Shown in pieces: positions 7,171-12,785 of a stretch of 12,785 bases of DNA. The stretch's first letter is position 1. Each line of letters starts with the position of its first letter. A model generated the notes under the pieces. That model saw only the letters and a program-made list of their open reading frames with translations. It did not search any database and had not been told where the DNA came from. The translations under genes were made by a program, and so were the position numbers. Location of the stretch: assembly GCA_910592005.1 (NCBI GenBank), contig CAJVPP010003038.1, positions 1 through 12,785 of the forward strand, given 5' to 3'. Source of the stretch: Funneliformis mosseae (lineage: Eukaryota; Glomeromycota; Glomeromycetes; Glomerales; Glomeraceae).

Positions 7171-7368
7171 ATGAGCAATAAAGAAAGATACCAACCTACA
7201 CCTAACCAACAGTTGCAACAGCGAATACAGCAAGCACGACAACAATTACAACAATTGCAACAAGAAATACAGTTGATGCGACAACGAAAAAAACAATTGA
7301 TAATCATAATATATGTATTGCTCTTTATAATAATTATATTATTGCTATGGATTTTATATCTCATCTAA
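7171..7368 (+). CDS. Small Gln-rich tail-anchored coiled-coil protein
   Basis: The product is 65 residues. Residues 13-42 are an amphipathic Gln/Arg helix (QQLQQRIQQARQQLQQ), with 16 Gln among the first 42 residues and Leu/Ile spaced as in a short coiled coil. A basic cluster (RQRKKQ, 37-42) is followed at once by 23 uninterrupted hydrophobic residues (43-65) that end at the stop codon. That layout is a tail-anchored membrane protein: the N-terminal part faces the cytosol and insertion is post-translational, with ER or mitochondrial outer membrane as candidate sites. It is not a family I recognise, and at this size it could be an adaptor or scaffold. The start has A at -3 (CAAAAATGAG). No other ATG lies upstream in frame nearby. 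The organised domain structure argues against a chance frame, but there is no homology evidence. Confidence 0.6.
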   Translation: MSNKERYQPTPNQQLQQRIQQARQQLQQLQQEIQLMRQRKKQLIIIIYVLLFIIIILLLWILYLI

Positions 7369-7369
7369 G

Positions 7370-7452
7370 GTAAATTTACGTCATTTTCATTTAAGTAATT
7401 GTTATTATTGAAATTCACAATATTGACTAACCATTTTCTATCGATCGAATAG
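7370..7452 (+). other. Probable 83-nt intron directly after the stop codon
   Basis: The donor GTAAAT lies two bases after the TAA, with GACTAAC (7425-7431) as branch point and AATAG as acceptor, 21 bases beyond the branch site. All three signals fit fungal introns. Removing it leaves the protein unchanged, so it would be a 3' UTR intron. Confidence 0.5.
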
Positions 7453-8290
7453 GAAAATGTGAAGAGAATTTGGTTTAATTATAAAACATTTCTTTTCTTC
7501 TTATGTCAAATGATAATTTTTTTGAAAGGAGGTTTTTCACAATGTCGTCTGCCATTAATGATAGATTCCTTTATAAAATCTCCCAACGTTTTATTCACAT
7601 ACCTAATTTTAAACTTTATACACCACACACAAATCCTCGTTCATATATATTCTAATTCCTTACATTCAATTCATTTCACGATCCCAATCGCAACCTTTTG
7701 AGTTTAATTGATTATATATGATCAATCCACTAGTCCGTGATGAAGATTTGAAGATGAGGTCGGGTTGTGCTTTGGGTCATCAGTATATCCCTATGATTCG
7801 TTTATCATTTTCCGAGGTGAATATATAAGATACGTTCACAATTATCTTTGCTTCTCAATGTAAAAATTTATGATATTTTGCGAATGAAAAACTTCAATTT
7901 GAAGCTTTAAAATGAAATAATCCAGTAAGTGATGAAAAACAATTTATTCTTGGGTGTGAGTCATAAAATTAATTCCATTCCAAAAAAATTAATATTTGTC
8001 TCAATTCGTATAACATTCGAACCGACATTATAGCGCGTATTTAATTCCAAAGTAGCTTATTCATAAACACTGTAATATTGTTTCAAACAATAAACTTTTT
8101 GTTTTTCTTTTCTTTGTTTTCAAGAACTAATAATTATTCAACGGGACTCTGCGTTCGTATCGCATTTTTACAAACTTTGGTTATATTATTTACGATTTCG
8201 CGTTTTATTAATTGACGTGAACAAAAAAATTGATAAAGTAATTGTGCATAAGAGTTTTTTATGATTGGTTGAAATTTTTATTGGAAATTT
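7453..8290. other. 3' flank of the small gene, no further gene recognised
   Basis: Starting after the intron, this stretch probably holds the 3' UTR and then intergenic DNA. AATAAA at 8089-8094 is one possible poly(A) site, but it is far away. The 80-codon frame at 7459-7701 starts with GTG and reads as hydrophobic low-complexity sequence, so I do not call it. Confidence 0.45.
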
Positions 8291-8318
8291 GTATTTTGCG
8301 CGCCCTACACAAAATGCA
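8291..8318 (+). repeat. Left terminal inverted repeat of the zinc-knuckle relic
   Basis: It starts GTATTTTGCGCGCC and ends CACAAAATGCA. Its reverse complement aligns to 9065-9091. Confidence 0.65.
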
Positions 8319-8483
8319 CTCATGCATATTTTTTTTTATGCACGTATAGTAAATGATTAGATATGAATTTTACATGGGTGTGATACATCCCATGCGTAGT
8401 TTTTTTGATGCGCTGTCCATATGATCATGTGCACGATCATTTATCTTTTAAATAAATCAATTGTTTAATCAATTGTGTACACG

Positions 8484-8542
8484 CTTTTTTTCTTTCTATC
8501 TCTCTTCATTTTATTCTCTCTTTCCCTATTTTTTTTTTTTTT
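8484..8542 (+). promoter_or_regulatory. Pyrimidine-rich tract before the zinc-knuckle relic
   Basis: The sequence is almost entirely C and T (for example TCTTTCTATCTCTCTTC), ends in a 14-T run and lies just before the ATG at 8568. Its layout matches the CT tract of the LRR gene, so it may be a remnant promoter. Confidence 0.35.
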
Positions 8543-8567
8543 ATAATTATTGTTGAATATCCTTAAA

Positions 8568-8821
8568 ATGAGCGATTTAGAATCACTTTCAGTGATATTC
8601 AGATAATGAAAATTTTCCTAACGATTTTATCGAAAATATTCTAGATGATAGTGAAAGTGGGCGTCCAAAAGGAAGACCACCAGATACTGCAAGATTCAAA
8701 GGACTTCTAATAATGTTAACAAACTCGCAAATGTGGTTTATGCAATGAAAGTGGACATAATCGTACTACATGTCCAATGAATATCAATCGAAAAAAAGAA
8801 AGAATGATGATTAATATTTAG
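8568..8821 (+). pseudogene. Frameshifted zinc-knuckle (CCHC) protein, transposon-derived
   Basis: An ATG at 8568 opens MSDLESLSV in one frame. A second frame continues with an acidic stretch (DNENFPNDFIENILDDSES) into GRPKGRPPDTARFKG. A third gives SNNVNK, and a fourth segment gives TRKCGLCNESGHNRTTCPMN and a basic tail to TAG at 8819-8821. The last segment has a perfect CX2CX4HX4C zinc knuckle. Three one- or two-base shifts (near 8605, 8705 and 8722) are needed to join the parts, so the gene is broken, at about 85 residues overall. The Gly-Arg-Pro-Lys tract followed by a knuckle is, from memory, typical of the C-terminal tails of transposase-like proteins in Glomeromycotina. The catalytic part is absent, so this is probably the tail of an internally deleted element. 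Confidence 0.6.
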
Positions 8822-8937
8822 AATGTTTAATTAATATGTCGCCGGGAAGGCAAAAACTAATTTTTATTTTTATCAACGCTTGGGAAATGAATGCTATTTG
8901 CTATTTGCTTATTAGACAAATTTGGTAATGAAAGTTT

Positions 8938-9065
8938 AGGGGTGCGTACAAAAAATCAAAATGCATTGCTTAAATTTTAACAATAACGATAAAATTTTTA
9001 AAAATTTTTATACCATGCGTAAAAATATTGTATTTTAAAACCTTACATGTATCTTTCGCACCCCT
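8938..9065. repeat. Inner inverted pair AGGGGTGCG/CGCACCCCT
   Basis: Perfect 9-bp arms at 8938-8946 and 9057-9065 enclose 110 bases that also contain AAAATGCA and ATGCGTAAAA motifs. It may be a nested 128-bp insertion, or a second layer of the element's subterminal repeats. No target duplication was seen. Confidence 0.4.
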
Positions 9066-9091
9066 GCATTTTGCGCAGGTGCGTAAAATAT
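9065..9091 (-). repeat. Right terminal inverted repeat of the zinc-knuckle relic
   Basis: It starts TGCATTTTGCGCAGG and ends GCGTAAAATAT. It differs from the inverted left end only by C/T transitions and one gap. Confidence 0.65.
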
Positions 9092-9212
9092 AAAACCCAT
9101 TTTTATTATCGCGCGTAATTTTAATTAACTTTAAATTATTTAAATAATCTTACTATATTGGTTTTAATGAATGATTTATATAAATATATCTTAATAAAAG
9201 ATAATTAATATA

Positions 9213-9720
9213 GTGGAGAAGAATTGAAACAAATTATCAAGAAATTTTAAATCAATTAATTAGTTAATTGATAAAATTAAAAAAATAACTATATTTTTTA
9301 TATAAATCAGAGACAATTAAAAAAAAGTCAATTTATGTTGCTATAGAATTTAAACAGATTTAATTAGTTTTTTTGATGAATTATATGAAGGAACTAATTC
9401 TTATACAAAATCTGATAAAACAAATAGTAACAATCAAAAAAAGTTATGTTATTTTTTAGTAAGTGTTAATAATAAATAAAATAATAGAATTAAAGTAGAT
9501 ATTGGATCATATTTAGAAAATTCTTAAGCAAATTCATCATAGGATTGTCAGTATTTTGAAAAATAGTTAATCAAAAAAAACTCATATTTCAATTGATTAC
9601 TAATATATTGTAAATAATATAGTTTATAATATTTTAAAAATATATTTATATCTAATATTGATGGCTATTAAAATATTTATCAATTAAATCAATCAATTAT
9701 ATTAAAATCTATAATTTAAT
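9213..9720 (+). pseudogene. Stop-riddled remnant of a repeat-associated protein
   Basis: From 9354 one frame reads DLISFFDELYEGTNSYTKS and on to SVNNK, then continues in the same frame past a TAA (9477) with NNRIKVDIGSYLENS, another TAA (9525), ANSS, a TAG (9540) and further Asn/Ile/Lys-rich residues. Upstream, 9213-9350 gives RIETNYQEILNQLIS in another frame. Near 9654, NIDGY plus NIYQLNQS is readable. From memory this resembles a repeated protein family of unknown function in Rhizophagus-type genomes, with motifs like ELYEGTNPNTK, LCYxLAS(I/V)NNK and (A/V)DxGxYL. That recall is unverified. The even amino-acid composition across several stops supports decayed coding rather than chance. No function can be assigned. 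Confidence 0.4.
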
Positions 9721-9739
9721 TAATTTAATTAGAGCTTTA

Positions 9740-9865
9740 AACAGGTTAGATTGGAACAAATAAATCAAATTACCTAATCTGAAGGATTGAATCAGATTAA
9801 GCAAAAATTTAACCTGATTTAAATTTCTATTTAAACTGATCTGACTTAATATAATCTGATTGAAT
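9740..9865. repeat. Cluster of ATCTGATT/AATCAGATT motifs
   Basis: Six or so copies of AATCTGA, AATCAGATT, CCTGATTTA or ATCTGATTGA occur on both strands, with an outer inverted pair CAGGTTA/TAACCTG (9742-9748, 9810-9816). It may be the worn subterminal region of a transposon. Confidence 0.35.
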
Positions 9866-9893
9866 ATTTTAACAATTTATTATTATTCAAGAA

Positions 9894-9995
9894 GAATAAT
9901 ACATTATCATTTTTTTTGAATAAATTACTATTATTTTAATTGAATAATTTATTATCATTTAAGTGAATGATTTATTATTATTAAATTAGAATAAC
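9894..9995. repeat. 24-bp minisatellite, about four copies
   Basis: GAATAA-type starts lie at 9894, 9918, 9942, 9965 and 9989, a period of 24 (once 23). The best-preserved unit reads TGAATAATTTATTATCATTT. Confidence 0.7.
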
Positions 9996-10316
9996 TTTTG
10001 ATATTAATCATTTTTATTTAGAAAGTATTGTAAAAATTTAAATAAACTTTCAACATTTATATAAATGATATTATAATAAAATATTACTTAAATTTTTAAT
10101 TGATGTGTTTTATTAAATAATTAATAAATAACATTTGATATTTTAAAAAATAATTTAACAATCTTTAATGGTTATTTTATATTAAAAATTTTATATTCTT
10201 TAAGAAATCAAATAGCTGAATCAATTCTGATAAAAAATTATTTATAAACAAAAATTATTAATATTGAAAAAAATAATAAATACTAGTCAAAATAGTCTAA
10301 ATATCTAGAAATAAAA

Positions 10317-10332
10317 TAGCTAAATTTAGCTA
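10317..10332. repeat. Perfect 16-bp palindrome
   Basis: TAGCTAAATTTAGCTA is its own reverse complement. It is AT-rich and may be chance, or the centre of a decayed hairpin. Confidence 0.3.
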
Positions 10333-10409
10333 ATTTTGATATTATTTATAACTAATTAATTATATTTTTTAATCTAAATTACTATTGATTGATGCTGATC
10401 AATAGAGTC

Positions 10410-10625
10410 ATTTAGCATCAATTTAGAATTTATAAATTATCTTAAATTACTTCAATTTAACATTAATTTAACATTAATTTAGAACTTAAATTTAATCATA
10501 ACTCAGTTTAAAATACTATTAATTAACTCTGATTAGATAAATAATTTAACATTAATTCAAAACTTAAACGATTATAAATCAGCCTAAATTTGACTTAAAT
10601 TTAGTATTAATTCAGTTAAATAAAT
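10410..10625. repeat. Degenerate repeat of about 78 bp
   Basis: TTTAACATTAATT plus (T/C)A(G/A)AACTTAAA occurs at 10467 and 10545, 78 bases apart. Related stretches at 10413 (TTTAGCATCAATTTAGAAT) and near 10605 (TTTAGTATTAATTCAG) suggest older copies. Confidence 0.45.
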
Positions 10626-10784
10626 ATATATAATCAATATATTTTTATTTAATTAATTTTTTAAATATTATATTTATTAATAAAAATAAACTATATCAAA
10701 ATCCATTAATTAATTTCTTATTAAAAAATATAAACAAAATATATGATGTAAAAGAATAATAAATAATAATAAAATAATAAAATA

Positions 10785-11100
10785 TAATCTATTTTCTTCT
10801 TAAAATTCCTTGAAATTGTCTTAAATCTTCATCATCATAATATTATTAATATTTAAAAAATAATAATATAATAAAATTATTATTCATTTTCTTCTAAAAT
10901 TATTTTAATATTTGTTATTATAAATATGTATTATTCAAAAATATAAAAATAAATAATTAAAATAATAAAGAATATGAATATGATATAAATATAATCTATT
11001 TTCTTTCAATATTTCCTAAAATTATCTAAAAAATATACAAAATAATAAATAAATAAATAAAATAAAAAATCTATTTTTTCTCACTAAATCATCTAAAATT
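10785..11100. repeat. Dispersed CTATTTTCTTCTAAAATT repeats
   Basis: Variants of CTATTTTCTTCTAAAATTAT recur near 10789, 10884, 10997 and 11070, separated by AATAAATAATAAAATAA-type spacers. The spacing (95, 113, 73) is irregular, as in a worn tandem array. Confidence 0.4.
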
Positions 11101-11103
11101 ATT

Positions 11104-11420
11104 TTATTTTATTATAAAAAAATAAAAAAAATTAGTTATTATTTGAAATGTTGTATTTGTTAATTGATAAATTTTAATTTAAATTTTGATACATCTTTAT
11201 CTGATTTTGATAGTTGAGAATATTATTTATAATTTTATTTCTATTATAAAAAAGTAAAATGTTAGTTTATTATTTGAAAAATTATATTTTAATATTAGTT
11301 ATTTTGTAATTAAAATTTTATTATAAAAGTAAAATCAGTATGATAGTTGTAAATGTTTTGTAATTTTATTTCTATTATAAAAAGTAAAAAAATTGATTTA
11401 TTATTTGAAAAGTTGATAAA
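11104..11420. repeat. Tandem repeat of about 131 bp
   Basis: ATTATAAAAA(A/G) occurs at 11111, 11243 and 11374, each time followed about 20 bases later by TTATTATTTGAAA and preceded in the last two by AATTTTATTTCT. Two to three copies are present. Confidence 0.5.
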
Positions 11421-11668
11421 TTAATAGAAAAAATACAACTTATATTCTTTTTTATTCTTAGAATAATTTTTTGTTAATGTATTAATAGCAAAAAAATAAA
11501 ATTTGAAAAAAATAAAATTTATTTATAAAAAAAAATAAAGTTTAGTTAAAATTATTTTTGAAATAAGTAAAAAAATTAAACTTAATTATATAATTTATCA
11601 GATAATATATTAAATCAATATAGATTTAAAGTAAATCAATAAAAATTTATCAAAATAATTTATTATAA

Positions 11669-11701
11669 GGTCAGGCAAAATAATTTTTAGATTCTTGTGA
11701 C
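11669..11701 (+). repeat. Left terminal inverted repeat of the Harbinger-like MITE
   Basis: It begins GGTCAGGCAAAAT and ends ATTCTTGTGAC. The match to the right end continues weakly inward (GTGACMTAA). Confidence 0.75.
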
Positions 11702-12020
11702 ATAAAATTTTAAAATTAATATAGTCACACTATTTTTTTTATATATAAATTTTTTTATATATATTTTATATTATATTTTGTATTATGCAAATAGTAAGGT
11801 AAATGAAGAATATTACTATTATTATAATAAGTATTATATGATAATTTCTGATAAAAAAAAAGTGCTAAATATCAAGTTTCAAATATCAAAAAATCACGAA
11901 AATAGTATGTTAAATTTTTATAATAAAATATAAGCTATTATGATTTTTTATTATATAAAGTCATGTGATAAAAAATTTTACTATAAAAAAAAGAATTTTT
12001 GTAAAAATTAAAGCAGTTAG

Positions 12021-12053
12021 GTCACAAGAATTTAAAATATTTTTTGCCTGACC
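12021..12053 (-). repeat. Right terminal inverted repeat of the Harbinger-like MITE
   Basis: It begins GTCACAAGAATTTAAAATA and ends TTTTGCCTGACC. It differs from the inverted left end at four positions. Confidence 0.75.
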
Positions 12054-12636
12054 TAATAATTGTCTTTATAAATAATTTTATTTTGATAAGTTTTCTCAAT
12101 ATTCGATATTATTTTAATAAAGAAATATTAAATTATAAGATACTGATTATTTACTTGAAAATTTATGATTAAAATGCTATTTATCATATTTTAATTTATA
12201 TTAAAATTATTAAATTTCAACCTAATAGATAAAATATAAAAAAATATTTAGTTGTTAATCTAAAGAAAATATATTTATAAAATAAATTTATGATTTAAAT
12301 ACAAAATATCAATTATATTTTCTTTTAAATTTTATTTTATTTTATAAGTTTACCTGATTTTTAATATATATTAATTAGATATTAATTAGATATAAATAAG
12401 ATAGATTAAATTTAGCTGATTTTTATTATGGAAGCTCATCAATAAAAAAGAAAAAAATCTGAAATTTTTATTATTAACAGTAATTAGTTAAGTAGATCAA
12501 TAAAAAAAATTTTATTAAAATTTAGATTTTCTTATTTTTTTATTAACTAGTCCTATATATACTTAAAGTTACTTGTTATATTTATTTTAAATTTGATAAA
12601 ATATCTAAATTTTAATTTTACTAATTTTTACTAAGG

Positions 12637-12718
12637 TTTTAATATAATTTTGCATTTTTATAAATTTTAATATAATTTTACTTTTTTCTAAATTTTGCAG
12701 GTTTTTAATATAATTTTA
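12637..12718. repeat. Three copies of TTTTAATATAATTTT
   Basis: The 15-base motif occurs at 12637, 12665 and about 12703 within the AT-rich tail of the window. Spacing is 28 and 38 bases. It may be simple low-complexity sequence. Confidence 0.35.
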
Positions 12719-12785
12719 TTAAATTTTATCTTTATCTTTTATATGATTTATAAAACCTTCAAATTTCACTTAGCAATCTTATATA

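Larger units (their letters stand above)
8291..9091. mobile_element. Degenerate DNA transposon relic with zinc-knuckle gene
   Basis: The left end (8291-8318, containing TTTTGCGCGCCCTACAC) is the inverse of the right end (9065-9091, containing TGCATTTTGCGCAGG). By hand 22 of 27 aligned positions agree with one gap, and all five mismatches are C/T transitions. Subterminal DNA on both sides is rich in TGCG, ATGCA and GCGC motifs, as expected for transposase-binding sites. Between them lies one short frameshifted gene with a Gly-Arg-Pro-Lys tract and a CCHC zinc knuckle. Similarity may continue outward past 8291 and 9091 (GCACAATTA versus GCGCGTAATT), so the true ends and target duplication are unresolved. 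A Mutator-like or hAT-like origin fits the motif clusters and zinc knuckle; no transposase core remains. Confidence 0.6.
11669..12053. mobile_element. Harbinger-like MITE, 385 bp, with long terminal inverted repeats
   Basis: The left end GGTCAGGCAAAATAATTTTT and on to CTTGTGAC (to 11701) matches the inverse of 12021-12053, which ends TTTTTTGCCTGACC. Counting one further matching base at each outer side, 30 of 34 positions agree by hand. TAA lies directly outside both ends, consistent with the 3-bp TAA/TTA target duplication of PIF/Harbinger elements. The interior is AT-rich with no coding, so it is non-autonomous. Outside the ends a second inverted similarity (TTATTTTGATAA-like) suggests the insertion may sit inside another repeat. 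Confidence 0.65.
9121..12785. other. Extremely AT-rich, CpG-depleted block without live genes
   Basis: I counted only three CpG dinucleotides in these 3,665 bases (10569, 11897, 12104), and no frame of useful length is open. It contains a decayed coding remnant, a minisatellite, longer tandem repeats and a MITE, listed separately. It looks like old transposon-rich heterochromatin that has lost C by deamination. Where no other feature is given I see only AT-rich low-complexity sequence. Confidence 0.7.

Noticed and set aside
7149..7364. 71-codon minus-strand frame with many Cys
   Set aside because: The Cys codons come from reversed CAA/CAG-rich Gln codons of the plus-strand gene, so it is a shadow.
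7459..7701. 80-codon hydrophobic frame after the intron
   Set aside because: It starts with GTG, lies in the probable 3' UTR and has low-complexity composition.
7737..7935. Possible C/D snoRNAs (GTGATGA at 7737-7743 and 7929-7935)
   Set aside because: No CTGA box D or closing stem was found at a suitable distance.
8013..8025. Possible tRNA B box on the minus strand (GGTTCGAATG)
   Set aside because: The flanking bases do not form a T stem and no acceptor stem or A box fits.

Overview
Organism. This looks like nuclear DNA of an AT-rich fungus, most likely an arbuscular mycorrhizal fungus (Glomeromycotina, Rhizophagus-like). The supporting features are a CT-rich tract and TATA element before an ATG, an ACTAAC-type branch point in a short intron, dense arrays of TCGA-containing motifs, and decayed mobile-element coding that resembles, from memory, repeats common in those genomes. 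The placement is an inference. I see nothing prokaryotic: no operons, no Shine-Dalgarno sites, no CRISPR array. I recognise no tRNA or rRNA. || Layout. 1-860 is AT-rich repeat DNA: a hairpin cluster with a duplicated palindrome (90-222), a tandem repeat of about 98 bp that ends in a large palindrome (238-575), and an 89-bp MITE-like insertion with a perfect target duplication (746-834). 979-2112 holds a short AATCGA array and then a probable 0.8-kb non-autonomous element whose two ends are arrays of TCGA-containing motifs. 2113-3929 is gene-free with many poly-T runs. 3930-5680 is the main gene: a palindromic CGG-N6-CCG site, a TATA box, a CT tract, and a coiled-coil plus leucine-rich-repeat (LRR) reading frame. 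A tandem 8-bp duplication breaks that frame. 5680-6970 is intergenic with a second AATCGA array. 6971-7453 is a small gene for a Gln-rich, tail-anchored, coiled-coil protein with a likely intron just after its stop codon. 7454-8290 is its 3' flank. 8291-9091 is a degenerate transposon relic with inverted ends and a frameshifted zinc-knuckle gene. 9092-12785 is an extremely AT-rich, CpG-poor block with no live gene. That block holds a stop-riddled coding remnant, a 24-bp minisatellite, 78-bp and 131-bp repeats, and a 385-bp Harbinger-like MITE. || How it fits together. Only two protein genes look plausible and they have no evident link. The LRR gene has 16 repeats of exactly 20 codons, each with Cys and Thr where classic LRRs have Leu and Asn. 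From repeat 7 on it shows a two-repeat alternation that points to recent growth by 120-bp steps. Its internal break is a clean 8-bp duplication, and its final stop also looks like a slipped repeat, so the locus appears to be an unstable, recently damaged member of an LRR family. The surrounding elements are old, and the inverted ends of the zinc-knuckle relic differ only by C/T changes plus one gap. With the near absence of CpG beyond 9121, this suggests long-term cytosine deamination of silenced repeats.
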